From Raineyella sp044508675 (GTDB lineage: Bacteria; Actinomycetota; Actinomycetes; Propionibacteriales; Propionibacteriaceae), in NCBI GenBank assembly GCA_044508675.1, contig JBIQHF010000002.1:186001-250000 (forward strand): a stretch of DNA of 64,000 bases, given 5' to 3'. Each line of letters starts with the position of its first letter. The stretch's first letter is position 1. Positions 1-8,366 of this stretch are shown piece by piece. The notes under the pieces are model-generated. The model did no database searches, had not been told where the DNA came from, and saw only the letters and a list, made by a program, of their open reading frames with translations. Position numbers and translations under genes: made by a program.

Positions 1-438
1 CACGTTGTCGTAGCGCTGGCGCTTCTCCTCCTTCACCACGTCCCGCTGGTTGTCGAGATTGGCCTGGTCGAGGGCGGTGAGCAGGGTGCCGAGGCGGTCG
101 GCCTCCATCCACAGGACCAGGTCCAGGAGCCCGGCCGGTCCGCTCTCGTAGTAGTTGGTCCGGTCGAAGGACGTGGTCGCGTTCGCCCGGGCGCCGGCCG
201 CCTCCAGGATCGCGATGTGCTGGGCCGGTTCGACGTGAGCCGACCCCTGGAACATGAGGTGTTCGAAGAGGTGGGCGAAGCCTGTCCGGCCGGCCACTTC
301 GTGGCGTGAGCCGACGTCGTACCACAGGTTGACGGCCACCGAGGGAGTGGCGTGGTCCGGGCTGACCACGACTCGGATCCCGTTGTCGAGATAGCGCTCG
401 TGGACGGGGTAGTCGAGGCGTACGGAGGGTCGAACCAT
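1..438 (-). CDS. M16 family zinc peptidase, N-terminal part (runs off the left edge)
   Basis: The first 146 residues of a pitrilysin/M16 (insulinase-like) metallopeptidase are visible; the frame stays open to base 1, so the rest lies outside the window. Residues 56-60 read HLFEH, the inverted HxxEH motif of the family, in which the two histidines bind zinc and the glutamate is catalytic. The surrounding pattern (NGIRVVV near residue 20, NLWYDVGSRHE near 37, NATTSFDRTNYYE near 86) is typical of the N-terminal M16 domain. The ATG at 438 gives the normal family N-terminus; no good ribosome binding site precedes it. In many bacteria two M16 genes lie side by side, one active and one not; this one has the active motif. 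The substrate cannot be told from the fragment. Confidence 0.9.
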   Translation of the reverse strand, partial: MVRPSVRLDYPVHERYLDNGIRVVVSPDHATPSVAVNLWYDVGSRHEVAGRTGFAHLFEHLMFQGSAHVEPAQHIAILEAAGARANATTSFDRTNYYESGPAGLLDLVLWMEADRLGTLLTALDQANLDNQRDVVKEEKRQRYDNV

Positions 439-650
439 ACCCGGTATCCCATCACACCCGGCCCCGGGCTCGGTGGATTGGGCCTGAATTTGTTCGAAAG
501 TCTCAGTCCTTGGACCTCCGGTGAGGTCGGATGACCGAGGTTGCGACCGGGTAGGAGGAAACTGGACCAACTCGACCAGGCTCGTACTACCGTACTGCGA
601 GGAGCGCGTGCCGTCGGTAGTAGGAGCGTCTGGGAAGATGGCGGGAAAAC

Positions 651-686
651 GCACAGGGCCGGATCCCGTAGGATCCGGCCCTGTGC
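651..686 (-). terminator. Intrinsic terminator of the tRNA-Met gene
   Basis: A perfect inverted repeat with 16-base arms (651-666 and 671-686) and a 4-base loop. Read leftward it ends in GTTTTC, a short U-tract. It lies about 24 bases beyond the 3' end of the leftward tRNA gene and before the M16 gene, so it most likely ends the tRNA transcript. Confidence 0.8.
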
Positions 687-709
687 TGCGGTGTCGCGAA
701 CCGCTGTAG

Positions 710-783
710 TGGCGGGGGCAGGATTTGAACCTGCGACCTCTGGGTTATGAGCCCAGCGAGCTACCGAGCTGCTCCACCCCGCG
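710..783 (-). tRNA. tRNA-Met(CAT), initiator (fMet) type
   Basis: The leftward strand folds as a cloverleaf beginning CGCGGGG, with D-arm AGCTCGGTAGCT, anticodon loop CTCATAA and T-loop TTCAAAT. Two features mark it as the initiator: base 1 is not paired with base 72 (C1 opposite C72), and the anticodon stem carries the GGG/CCC pairs that direct the tRNA to the ribosomal P site. The mature length would be 77 with CCA, as for initiators. CCA is not encoded (the genome reads CTA after the discriminator A). It has its own promoter upstream and a hairpin terminator downstream. Confidence 0.95.
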
Positions 784-799
784 GCGGCGACAAGAAAGA

Positions 800-828
800 A
801 CTATAGCCACGACTCTGGGCGAATGCAA
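800..828 (-). promoter_or_regulatory. Promoter of the initiator tRNA gene
   Basis: On the leftward strand TTGCAT (828-823) and TATAGT (805-800) are separated by exactly 17 bases, a good match to a housekeeping sigma promoter. Transcription would begin about 10 bases before the tRNA 5' end. The segment following the -10 box resembles the one ahead of the tRNA-Arg gene. Confidence 0.75.
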
Positions 829-872
829 ATCGGCGAGGATCGGGTGGCGTGGAGCGCTGTCCGGGTGCTGGT

Positions 873-1292
873 TCAGCTTCGGGAGACGGGGATCTTCCGG
901 GCCTCGCGGGTCGGTTCGGGGCCGATCGGGACCCGGATCTCCAGGACGCCGTCGGAATAGTTGGCGCTGATGTCCGCATCGGTGGTACCTGCGGGGAGCG
1001 CCACGGTGCGCTGGAAGGACCCGTAGCGGAACTCGGATCGGTAGGTGTCCTTGCCCTTGTTCTCGGACTTCTCCTCGCGACGGACGCTGATGTGCAGGTC
1101 GTCGTTCCGCACGGAGATATCGACGTCCTTGTCCGGGTCGAGACCGGGGGCCTCGGTGCGCACCACCAAGGTCTTGTTGTCGTCCTCCACGTACTCCTCA
1201 ACGCGGAGCAGGTCGTCCGAGCCCTCGAAGAATCGGTCGGCGAGATCCTGCAGGTCGAGCCAACCCGGCCGGGAGCGGCGTACGAGTGCCAT
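873..1292 (-). CDS. Hsp20/alpha-crystallin small heat-shock protein
   Basis: A 139-residue small heat-shock protein that would hold unfolding proteins in a refoldable state in the cytoplasm. The N-terminus (MALVRRSRPGWLDL) is short and the alpha-crystallin domain follows from about residue 30 (VEEYVEDDNKTLVVRTEAPG). It ends with the characteristic segment ANYSDGVLEIRVPI and a short basic tail containing an I-P-V motif of the kind used in oligomer assembly. The ATG at 1292 is chosen because AAAGGAG lies 7 bases ahead; the frame is open further upstream but without support. I looked for HspR (HAIR) and CIRCE elements in the 60 bases upstream and found neither, so its heat regulation is not evident. 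It stands alone, divergent from the peptidase gene. Confidence 0.9.
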   Translation of the reverse strand: MALVRRSRPGWLDLQDLADRFFEGSDDLLRVEEYVEDDNKTLVVRTEAPGLDPDKDVDISVRNDDLHISVRREEKSENKGKDTYRSEFRYGSFQRTVALPAGTTDADISANYSDGVLEIRVPIGPEPTREARKIPVSRS

Positions 1293-1438
1293 GTCCAAAC
1301 TCCTTTGCAGTCGTTGTCGCCCACTATTGTTCCGACCCGCGAGGGCGGTCAAGAGATCCGACGGGTCATTCGTGAGAGCCGCGCCACGCCGGGCCCGAGG
1401 GTCCCTGCGAACGGGTCCTCGCGTCCTAGCGTGGGGGC

Positions 1439-2440
1439 ATGGTTCAAGGGTTCAGTATCGGGCACCACACGGCCCGCCACGCAGGCTGGCTCACCGGCAC
1501 GACGGTCGTGCTCGCCACCGGTGGCGCCGTCGGAGGTGTCGACGTACGTGGCGGCGGTCCGGGTACTCGCGAGACCGACTTGCTCTCACCGGTCGCCTCG
1601 ATGGGGAACGTTGATGCCGTGGTGCTGACCGGGGGGAGCGCGTACGGGTTGGCGGCCGCCGACGGGGTGATGTACGGGCTGGAGGAGCGTGGGATCGGCC
1701 ACCAGGTCCCGCTTCCCGGGGCGGAGGCGTCGCCGGCGGTCGTCCCGATCGTCCCGGCAGCGGTGATCTTCGACCTGGGACGCGGCGGGGACGTCTCCCA
1801 CCGGCCCGACCCCGGGTTCGGCCGGGCGGCCCTCGAGGAGGCCTTCCGTGCGCATGCGTCCGGCGAGCAGCGCCCGCCGATGGGAACGGTAGGGGCGGGG
1901 ACCGGTGCAGCCTCGGGAGGGCTGAAAGGTGGTTTCGGCTATGCCGAGACAACTGTCGGGCCGCACACGGTGGGGGCGGCGATGGTCGTCAACTCGGTCG
2001 GGTCGACCGTCGATGCCGAGACCGGTCGGCTCTGGGCGGACAGGGAGGGTCTCCTGCCCACTCCCACAGAGGAGGAGCGCGTCGCCCTCCACCAGGAGTC
2101 ACAGCGACACATCCCGACACTGAATACGACGATCGGGGTCGTCCTCACCGACGCCCAGCTCCCCAAGCCGATCGCCACGAAGGTCGCCCAGGTCGGCCAC
2201 GACGGACTGGCCCGGGCGATCCGTCCGGTGCACTCGATGTTCGACGGTGACACCATCTTCTGCCTGGCCTCGGGGGCCGTGGCCCTGGACCCCGATGAGT
2301 GGCGCCGGAGGATGCAGCTCCACGAGCTGCTCGCCGCCGCGGCGGACATGGTGGCCGAGGCCTGCCAGGCCGCCATCTTGTCGGCTGAGTCCGTCGGCTC
2401 GTGGCGCGCGTACGGTGACATCGTCACCGGCGTGCGGTGA
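1439..2440 (+). CDS. P1 family peptidase (DmpA/NylC-type N-terminal nucleophile hydrolase)
   Basis: A 333-residue member of the S58/DmpA family, which includes the aminopeptidase DmpA and the nylon-oligomer hydrolase NylC. These enzymes are made as precursors that cut themselves; the new N-terminal Ser or Thr then acts as nucleophile. Here residues 229-234 read NTTIGV, matching the NylC cleavage site, so Thr230 is the expected nucleophile and self-cleavage would give chains of about 229 and 104 residues. Other conserved parts are the glycine-rich TGGSAYGLAAADG (about 64-76) and GTVGAGTGAASGG (about 149-161). The start at 1439 is backed by TAGCGT 6 bases upstream, implying a leaderless mRNA. 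The natural substrate, probably a peptide or cyclic amide, is unknown. Confidence 0.88.
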   Translation: MVQGFSIGHHTARHAGWLTGTTVVLATGGAVGGVDVRGGGPGTRETDLLSPVASMGNVDAVVLTGGSAYGLAAADGVMYGLEERGIGHQVPLPGAEASPAVVPIVPAAVIFDLGRGGDVSHRPDPGFGRAALEEAFRAHASGEQRPPMGTVGAGTGAASGGLKGGFGYAETTVGPHTVGAAMVVNSVGSTVDAETGRLWADREGLLPTPTEEERVALHQESQRHIPTLNTTIGVVLTDAQLPKPIATKVAQVGHDGLARAIRPVHSMFDGDTIFCLASGAVALDPDEWRRRMQLHELLAAAADMVAEACQAAILSAESVGSWRAYGDIVTGVR

Positions 2441-2540
2441 GGGTCCCGGCCATACCTGCCGCGATGATCGGTGAGGACATGCGTTGTTGATATGGGTCTG
2501 TCCTCGTGGATTTCGCCAGCGCTGCCTAGACTCCCACCTC

Positions 2541-3737
2541 ATGAAGGCACTTCTCCTGGAGAACATCCACCCTGTAGCAGTCCAGGCCCTCGAGGGCTTC
2601 GGCATGGACGTGCGCCTGGAAAAGGGCGCCATGGACGAGGACGAGCTGATCGAAGCCCTGGACGGCGTCGACGTACTGGGGATCCGCTCCAAGACCCACG
2701 TCACCCGCCGGGTGCTCGAGGCTCGCCCCGACCTGATGGTCATCGGCGCCTTCTGCATCGGCACCAACCAGATCGACCTGGAGGCCGCGGCGGAGACCGC
2801 CACCGCAGTCTTCAACGCGCCGTACTCGAACACCCGCTCGGTGGTCGAGCTGGCGATCGCCGAGATCATCGCGATGGCCCGGCACCTGACCGACCGCAGC
2901 GCCGAGCTGCACCGCGGTGAATGGCAGAAGTCGGCCAAGGGATCGCACGAGATCCGTGGTCGCAAGCTGGGCATCGTCGGCTACGGCAACATCGGCTCGC
3001 AGCTGTCGGTCATCGCCGAGGCGATGGGCATGCAAGTCTACTTCTACGACGTCGTCGACCGGCTCGCCCTCGGCAACGCGCACAAGTGCACCTCGCTGCA
3101 GCAGCTGCTGGAGACTGCCGAGGTGATCAGCCTCCATGTGGACGGCCGCCCTGAGAACGCCAACCTCTTCGGTCCGGACGAGTTCGCCATGATGCGCGAC
3201 CGTTCGCTGTTCCTGAACCTGTGCCGCGGCTTCGTGGTCGACCTGGACGCCCTGCGCGACAACCTGCTGTCGGGCCACATCGCCGGTGCCGCGATCGACG
3301 TCTTCCCCCAGGAGCCGAAGACGAACGACGAGCCCTTCAACTCGGTGCTGCAGGGCATTCCGAACGTGATCCTGACCCCGCACGTGGGTGGTTCGACCCA
3401 GGAGGCCCAGGAGGACATCGGCTACTTCAGCTCGGGCAAGATCCTGGACTACGTCCGGACCGGCTCGACGAATATGTCGGTCAACATGCCGGAGCTGCAC
3501 GTCGACAGCCGGATCGGGGAGGCCCGCCTGCTGCACCTGCACCGGAACGTCCCCGGCGTGCTGGCCACGGTCAATGGCGTGCTGGGCCGCCACGGCGTGA
3601 ACATCGAGCGCCAGACACTCGCCACCCGCGGCGAGCTCGGGTACGTGGTGACCGATACCCTCGCCCCGCTCGACCGTGCCCTGATCGACGAGCTGCTCGG
3701 GATGCCCGAGACGATCCGGCTGGCCACGATCGGCTGA
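2541..3737 (+). CDS. serA: D-3-phosphoglycerate dehydrogenase
   Basis: Oxidises 3-phosphoglycerate to 3-phosphohydroxypyruvate, the first step of serine synthesis. The 398-residue length matches the short E. coli-type enzyme rather than the long M. tuberculosis type. It has a catalytic domain, a Rossmann NAD domain (GYGNIGSQLSVIAEAMGM near 150), the catalytic arginine in LCRGFVVD (about 229) and the catalytic histidine in TPHVGGSTQEAQ (about 281). From about residue 330 a C-terminal ACT domain follows (HRNVPGVLATVNGVLGRHGV), which in the E. coli enzyme binds serine for feedback inhibition. The ATG at 2541 is chosen over upstream in-frame codons because the family begins here and TAGACT lies 8 bases before it, suggesting a leaderless message. 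It is convergent with hisN. Confidence 0.93.
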   Translation: MKALLLENIHPVAVQALEGFGMDVRLEKGAMDEDELIEALDGVDVLGIRSKTHVTRRVLEARPDLMVIGAFCIGTNQIDLEAAAETATAVFNAPYSNTRSVVELAIAEIIAMARHLTDRSAELHRGEWQKSAKGSHEIRGRKLGIVGYGNIGSQLSVIAEAMGMQVYFYDVVDRLALGNAHKCTSLQQLLETAEVISLHVDGRPENANLFGPDEFAMMRDRSLFLNLCRGFVVDLDALRDNLLSGHIAGAAIDVFPQEPKTNDEPFNSVLQGIPNVILTPHVGGSTQEAQEDIGYFSSGKILDYVRTGSTNMSVNMPELHVDSRIGEARLLHLHRNVPGVLATVNGVLGRHGVNIERQTLATRGELGYVVTDTLAPLDRALIDELLGMPETIRLATIG

Positions 3738-3766
3738 TCGGCTGATCGGGTAGCCGGCAGCCGCAC

Positions 3767-4564
3767 TTAGGCGAGTCGCGACAGGACGGCCTCGTGGAGC
3801 AGCCCGTTGGAAGCAACGGCGCTGCGGCCCACGGGGCCGTCCTCGCCGTCCAGGTTGGTGAAGCGCCCGCCGGCCTCGGCGACCACCAGGCTGCAGGCGG
3901 CCATGTCGTGCAGCTCCAGGTCCGGCTCGCCGGCCAGGTCGACCGATCCCTCGGCGACCAGCATGTACGACCAGAAGTCCCCGAACCCGCGCGTCCGCCA
4001 GATCTGGCGGCTCAACGCCACGAACTCCTCCCCGCGCCCGATGTCGTACCAACCAGACAGGGACGAGCACGACAAGGAGGCGTCCGCCAGGTCCGCGACT
4101 TCCGACACGTGCAGGCGGGTCGCGTGCCCGCCGAGCACCCGGCCCCAGGCGCCCTCGCCCCGGGAGGCCCACCAGCGCCGGCCCAGGGCAGGCGCGCTGA
4201 CCACCGAGGTGATCACGTCCGCCCCCTCCATCAGGGCGATCAGGGTGGCCCAGACCGGCACCCCGCGGACGTAGTTCTTGGTGCCATCGATCGGGTCGAT
4301 CACCCAGCGGCGGGCCGAATCGCCGGTGTCGGCCCGTTCCTCGCCATGCACCGCGTCGTCGGGCCGCAGCCCGGCCAGCAGGGTACGGAGCTCGTCCTCC
4401 ACCGCGAGATCGGCGTCACTGACCGGCGTCAGGTCGGGCTTGGTGGAGATCTGCAGGTCGAGTGCCTGGAAGCGCGACAGCGAGATCTTGTCTGCAGCAT
4501 CGGCCAGCAGCAGCGCCACGCCCAGGTCGTCGCTGACGGGGAAGGCCGGAGAGGACTCACTCAT
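3767..4564 (-). CDS. hisN: Histidinol-phosphatase, inositol monophosphatase family
   Basis: A 265-residue Mg2+-dependent phosphatase. The motif WVIDPIDGTKNYVRGVP binds the metals, with GEE (VHGEERADTG) as the third ligand group and ELHDMAACSLVVAEAGG as the C-terminal metal/phosphate motif. The sequence follows the actinobacterial HisN type (KPDLTPVSDADLAVE, APALGRRWWASRGEGAW), which removes phosphate from L-histidinol phosphate in histidine synthesis, rather than true inositol monophosphatase. The assignment rests on that resemblance; substrate exchange within the family is common. It is the last gene of the leftward aroA-rsgA-hisN set, 20 bases after rsgA. TACGCT 7 bases before its ATG suggests an additional internal leaderless promoter. 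Confidence 0.85.
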   Translation of the reverse strand: MSESSPAFPVSDDLGVALLLADAADKISLSRFQALDLQISTKPDLTPVSDADLAVEDELRTLLAGLRPDDAVHGEERADTGDSARRWVIDPIDGTKNYVRGVPVWATLIALMEGADVITSVVSAPALGRRWWASRGEGAWGRVLGGHATRLHVSEVADLADASLSCSSLSGWYDIGRGEEFVALSRQIWRTRGFGDFWSYMLVAEGSVDLAGEPDLELHDMAACSLVVAEAGGRFTNLDGEDGPVGRSAVASNGLLHEAVLSRLA

Positions 4565-4584
4565 GGTGGCCAGCGTAGGACCGC

Positions 4585-5586
4585 TCACTCCCAGTCGTTC
4601 CGGTGGGCCACCATCCGGCGGTAGGAGGCGACCCGATCGACCGAGACCAGGCCCTCGGCCACGGCTGTGTCCAGGCCGCAGTCGATCGCCCCGTCCTCGT
4701 GGGTGCATCCCCGTGGGCAGGGCTCGGTGTGGGCGGCCAGGTCGGGGAAGGCCTTGATGATGTCCTCCGGCCGGACGTGCGACAGGCCGAAGGACCGCAC
4801 CCCCGGTGTGTCGATCACCCAGCCGGAGTGCCCGGGCAGCTCCAGCGCGACGGCGGAGGTCGAGGTGTGACGGCCCCGACCGGTCACCGCGTTCACGTCG
4901 CCGGTCTGGCGTTCGGCCTCGGGGATCAGGCGGTTCACCAGCGTCGACTTCCCGACCCCGGAGTGGCCGACCAACACGCTGGTCCGGCCCTCGAGCAGGC
5001 TGCGGAGCGGGCCCAGGTCGGCGTCCGGGTCGATCACCACCACCCGTACGCCCAGCGGCTCGTACGCGGCGCGCAGCTCATCCGGGGAGGCGAGGTCGGC
5101 CTTGGTGAGGCACAGCAGGGGTTCGATCCCCGCGTCGTAGCCGGCCACCAGGATGCGGTCGATCATGCCCGTACGGGGCGGGGGGTCGGCCAGGGCCGTG
5201 ACGATGACGAGCTGGTCGGCGTTCGCCACGACCGGCCGCTCGTACGGGTCGTCGTCGTCGGCGGTCCGGCGCAGCACGCTGGTGCGCTCGAGGGCCTCCA
5301 CGATCCGGGCCAGGGTGCCCGGATCGCCGGAGACGTCACCGTCCAGGTGCACTCGGTCACCGACGATCACGCCCTTGCGTCCCAGCGCCCGGGCCTTGGT
5401 GGCGGCCACCCGGGTCGGCTCCGGGCCCTCGACCAAGCAGGCATACCGGCCGCGGTCGATGCCGATCACCAGGCCGACGGGCTTGTCGGAGTAGTCCGGC
5501 CGCTCCTTGGTCCGGGGCCGGCTGCGGCGCCCCGGCCGCTCGAACCCGGCATGCTCGTCGGCGCGGATGCCGTAGCGAGGGGTCAT
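4585..5586 (-). CDS. rsgA: Ribosome small-subunit-dependent GTPase RsgA
   Basis: A 333-residue circularly permuted GTPase that checks late 30S subunit assembly. An N-terminal OB-like region (about 1-110) precedes the GTPase motifs in permuted order: LTKAD (G4), then the P-loop GHSGVGKSTLVNRL (G1), then DTPG (G3). The C-terminal zinc site is visible as C-x4-C-x-H...C (EPCPRGCTHEDGAIDCG). The start ATG overlaps the aroA stop codon (ATGA), so translation of the two genes is probably coupled. aroA next to rsgA is a recurring arrangement in actinobacteria, including M. tuberculosis Rv3227-Rv3228, although their functions are unrelated. Confidence 0.93.
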   Translation of the reverse strand: MTPRYGIRADEHAGFERPGRRSRPRTKERPDYSDKPVGLVIGIDRGRYACLVEGPEPTRVAATKARALGRKGVIVGDRVHLDGDVSGDPGTLARIVEALERTSVLRRTADDDDPYERPVVANADQLVIVTALADPPPRTGMIDRILVAGYDAGIEPLLCLTKADLASPDELRAAYEPLGVRVVVIDPDADLGPLRSLLEGRTSVLVGHSGVGKSTLVNRLIPEAERQTGDVNAVTGRGRHTSTSAVALELPGHSGWVIDTPGVRSFGLSHVRPEDIIKAFPDLAAHTEPCPRGCTHEDGAIDCGLDTAVAEGLVSVDRVASYRRMVAHRNDWE

Positions 5587-6974
5587 AGGCCGGTGCCGCT
5601 GCCGGTGGCCAGGGACTGCCAGGCGGCGGGGAAGCTGGGCATCGTCTTGGAGGTGCACTCGATGTCGTCGACCAGCACCCCGGTCACCACCAATCCCAAC
5701 AACGCCCCGGCGTGGGCGAGCCGGTGGTCGGCGTACGCGCCCCAGGGGCCGCCATGGACCGCCGAAGGCTGGAAGACCAGGCCGTCCTCGGTCTGGCTCA
5801 CGTCAGCGCCCAGACTGCGCAGGTTGGTTTCCAGGGCCTGTAGCCGGTCGGTCTCGTGACCGCGGATGTGTCCCACGCCACGGATCCGGCTGGGACCGTT
5901 GGCGAGGACGCCCAGGATCGCCACGACCGGGGTGAGCTCGCTGGCATCGGACAGGTCGATGTCGAAGCCCGGGATATCCCACCGGCCCGGACCGGTGACA
6001 GTGAGCGTCCCGGTCCGAGCGCCGTCCTCCGCATCCAATCGGACGCGGCTGCCGAGCTGCTCCAGTAGGGGCAGCAGCAGCGCGCCGGGCTGGTTGGTCT
6101 GCACCGGCCAGTGTGGCACCCGCACCGTGCCGTCGGTCAGCGCGGCCGCACACAGGAAGGGAGCGGCGGTCGACAGGTCCGGCTCGATCGCGATGTCACG
6201 GGCCCGGATCGCACCGGGCGCGACGACCCACCGGTGCTCGTCGGGCTGGTCGATGGTGACTCCGTGCCCGCGCAGGATCTCCACCGTCATCTGGATGTGG
6301 GGCAGCGACGGCAGGGTCGGTCCGACATGACGCAGGTCCAGGCCGTCGCGGAACCGGGCGGCACTCAGGAGCAGGCCCGAGACGAACTGGCTGGAGGCAC
6401 TCGAGTCGAGCTGGACCGGCCCACCGGGCAGGTCCGGGCGTCCGGTGATGGTGAACGGGATCCCGAACGCGTCGTCGGGCAGGTCCGCGCCGATGTCGAC
6501 CAGCGCATCGAGCAGCGGTCGGATCGGCCGGGCCGCCATCGCCTCGTCCCCGTGGAAGTAGGTCGATCCGTGGGCCATCGCGGCGACCGGGGTCAGGAAG
6601 CGCAGCACCGTGCCGGCCAGACCGCAGTCGATGTCGCCGGAACTGGTGAACTCCCGGGGCGGCCGCACCCGCCAGACCGCGGACTCGAGCGGGGCGCCCT
6701 CCTCACCGTCGCCGAAACCCTCGCCATGCTCGGCGGCGGCCACGAAACTGCTGTGGATGTCGACGCCCAGTGCACGCAGCCCGTCGCGCATCAGCAGCGT
6801 GTCGCGCGCGTCGAGGCCCCCGGAGATCGCCGACGGCCCGTCGGACAGGGCGGCCACGACGAGAGCCCGCGCGGTCGCGGACTTGGAGCCGGGGACGACG
6901 ACCGTACGGTCCAGGGGCTGCTGCAGCTTCGGCGCTGCCCAGAACCCATCCGCGGTCGTGAGGAACTGGTCCAT
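5583..6974 (-). CDS. aroA: 3-phosphoshikimate 1-carboxyvinyltransferase (EPSP synthase)
   Basis: Sixth step of the shikimate pathway: joins phosphoenolpyruvate to shikimate 3-phosphate. The 463-residue protein shows the two-domain EPSP synthase pattern: PGSKSATARALVVAAL (substrate-binding Lys-Ser and Arg), DCGLAGTVLRFLTPVAAM, SASSQFVSGLLLSAARF, DLSDASELTPVVAIL and GHIRGHETDRLQAL. The DCGLAGTxLRF variant instead of GNAGTxxR is normal for actinobacterial AroA. The ATG at 6974 is used because the upstream extension is low-complexity and unlike the family. It starts 4 bases after the DoxX-like gene stops and overlaps rsgA by 4 bases, so all sit in one leftward operon. Confidence 0.93.
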   Translation of the reverse strand: MDQFLTTADGFWAAPKLQQPLDRTVVVPGSKSATARALVVAALSDGPSAISGGLDARDTLLMRDGLRALGVDIHSSFVAAAEHGEGFGDGEEGAPLESAVWRVRPPREFTSSGDIDCGLAGTVLRFLTPVAAMAHGSTYFHGDEAMAARPIRPLLDALVDIGADLPDDAFGIPFTITGRPDLPGGPVQLDSSASSQFVSGLLLSAARFRDGLDLRHVGPTLPSLPHIQMTVEILRGHGVTIDQPDEHRWVVAPGAIRARDIAIEPDLSTAAPFLCAAALTDGTVRVPHWPVQTNQPGALLLPLLEQLGSRVRLDAEDGARTGTLTVTGPGRWDIPGFDIDLSDASELTPVVAILGVLANGPSRIRGVGHIRGHETDRLQALETNLRSLGADVSQTEDGLVFQPSAVHGGPWGAYADHRLAHAGALLGLVVTGVLVDDIECTSKTMPSFPAAWQSLATGSGTGL

Positions 6975-6978
6975 CGGT

Positions 6979-7569
6979 TCAGACGGCAAGGGCGCGCTGC
7001 GCCTTCTGACCAGCCGCACGGACCTGCTTGCGGGTACGGCGGACGGCCTTTTCGGTGGCCCGGTGCGCGTCGGCCTGGGCGGCCTCGATGCCACGGACGC
7101 CCTTCTTGGCCTTCTTCTTGGCGCGCAGGGAGGCGGTGTGGGCGCGGTAGCCGAGGCTTGGTCGGCCCTCCGTGTCCTGGGCGGCCAGCAGCAGCCCGCC
7201 GGTCAGCGCGACCCGGGTCAACAGTTCACCGCCCTTGGTCGACTTGTGCTCCGAACCGCGCGCGGCGAGCAGGTCCTGGACGTTGCAGGCGGCCAGCACG
7301 AGCGCCGAACCGCGACGTCCGAGACCGGTCGACAGTCCGACGCCGGCCAGGACCTGGGCGACGCCGCGGATCCGGGACCAGGTGGCGGCATCGTCGGGCA
7401 GCAGCTCCGCCACCGGGTCGGGGGCCACCTTGGACAGCAGGGGAGCGATGCGGTCGCGCATCATCTCGCCCTGGGCGCGATCGGAGGAGGGGTTGGTGAC
7501 GACCCGGACGCCCTGCGAGATGAAGAAGCTCGCCAGCATCGTACGGGCCACTGCGCGCGAAAGTGCCAT
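6979..7569 (-). CDS. DoxX-like integral membrane protein
   Basis: A 196-residue protein with the DoxX pattern: an N-terminal hydrophobic segment (TMLASFFISQGVRVVTNP), a middle pair of helices (IRGVAQVLAGVGLSTGLGRRGSALVLAACN) and a further hydrophobic stretch near 118-135 (LLTRVALTGGLLLAA). The tail from about residue 148 is strongly basic (KKKAKKGVRG, RRTRKQVRAAGQKAQRAL) and probably cytoplasmic. The function of DoxX proteins is not settled; some link to oxidoreductases or thiol stress, which would suit the nearby sigR-rsrA pair, but that is inference. It is the first gene of the aroA operon, with a TAAGAAT stretch 5 bases before its ATG. Confidence 0.75.
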   Translation of the reverse strand: MALSRAVARTMLASFFISQGVRVVTNPSSDRAQGEMMRDRIAPLLSKVAPDPVAELLPDDAATWSRIRGVAQVLAGVGLSTGLGRRGSALVLAACNVQDLLAARGSEHKSTKGGELLTRVALTGGLLLAAQDTEGRPSLGYRAHTASLRAKKKAKKGVRGIEAAQADAHRATEKAVRRTRKQVRAAGQKAQRALAV

Positions 7570-7639
7570 GCCCCATTCTTACCGCCTCAACCATCCGGCG
7601 ACCAACCGGGGTGTGGTTACCTGCGGTTACGGTGGAAGC

Positions 7640-8356
7640 ATGTGCGGACGGTATGCGTCGAGTACGAGCATCGAGGACCTGGTCGAGGAGTTCGACATCG
7701 CGGAGGTGCTGCCGGGGGTGCCCGAGGCCTCATGGAACGTCGCGCCCACCCAGCTGGTCCGGGCCGTCGTCGACCGGCACCCGCGCCAGGATCCGGACCT
7801 TCGGCACACCGTACGTTCCCTGGTCCCGATGCACTGGGGCCTGGTGCCGTTCTGGGCGGAGGACCCCTCCGGCGCGGCCCGCCTGATCAACGCCCGGGCC
7901 GAGACGGCGGCCGACAAGCCGTCCTTCCGCTCCGCCTACCGGCGCCGGCGCTGTCTGCTGCCGGCGGACGGCTACTACGAGTGGCAGAAACTCGACGCGG
8001 GCAAGCAGCCGTGGTTCATCCACCGCAGCGACGGCAAGCCGCTGGCGATGGCCGCCCTCTGGGAGACCTGGACCGATCGCACCCGTCCCGAGGACGACCC
8101 GGACCGGGTGCTGGTCACCTGCACGGTGCTCACCACTGCCGCCACCGATGTGCTGGGACACGTCCATGACCGGATGCCGATGACCGTCCGCCCTGAGGCC
8201 TGGGACGCCTGGCTGGACCGTGATCTGCAGGACCGAGAGGAGATCGCCGGCCTGCTGGCCACCGACCCGGGGGAGGGGATCACCAGTCACCCCGTCTCGC
8301 CGGCGGTCGGCAAGGTCTCCAACAACTACCCGGAGCTGGTGGTCCCGATTCGGTGA
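7640..8356 (+). CDS. SOS response-associated peptidase (SRAP, YedK/HMCES family)
   Basis: A 238-residue protein of the family that protects abasic sites in single-stranded DNA by forming a covalent thiazolidine link through Cys2. The essential features are present: Met-Cys at the N-terminus (MCGRYASS), the asparagine in WNVAPTQ, the glutamate in DGYYEW and the histidine in HDRMPMTV. The start must be the ATG at 7640 because Cys2 has to become N-terminal after Met removal; the same frame is open far upstream but cannot be used. TACGGT 6 bases ahead suggests a leaderless mRNA. No LexA box was noticed upstream. It is followed directly by the sigR promoter, which begins 11 bases after its stop codon. 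Confidence 0.93.
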   Translation: MCGRYASSTSIEDLVEEFDIAEVLPGVPEASWNVAPTQLVRAVVDRHPRQDPDLRHTVRSLVPMHWGLVPFWAEDPSGAARLINARAETAADKPSFRSAYRRRRCLLPADGYYEWQKLDAGKQPWFIHRSDGKPLAMAALWETWTDRTRPEDDPDRVLVTCTVLTTAATDVLGHVHDRMPMTVRPEAWDAWLDRDLQDREEIAGLLATDPGEGITSHPVSPAVGKVSNNYPELVVPIR

Positions 8357-8366
8357 GGCGGCCCCG

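Noticed and set aside
1293..1438. HspR (HAIR) or CIRCE element controlling hsp20
   Set aside because: Neither inverted repeat could be found on either strand.
2526..4172. Leftward frame of about 550 codons across serA and hisN
   Set aside because: It spans two good genes in the wrong frame and ignores their boundary.
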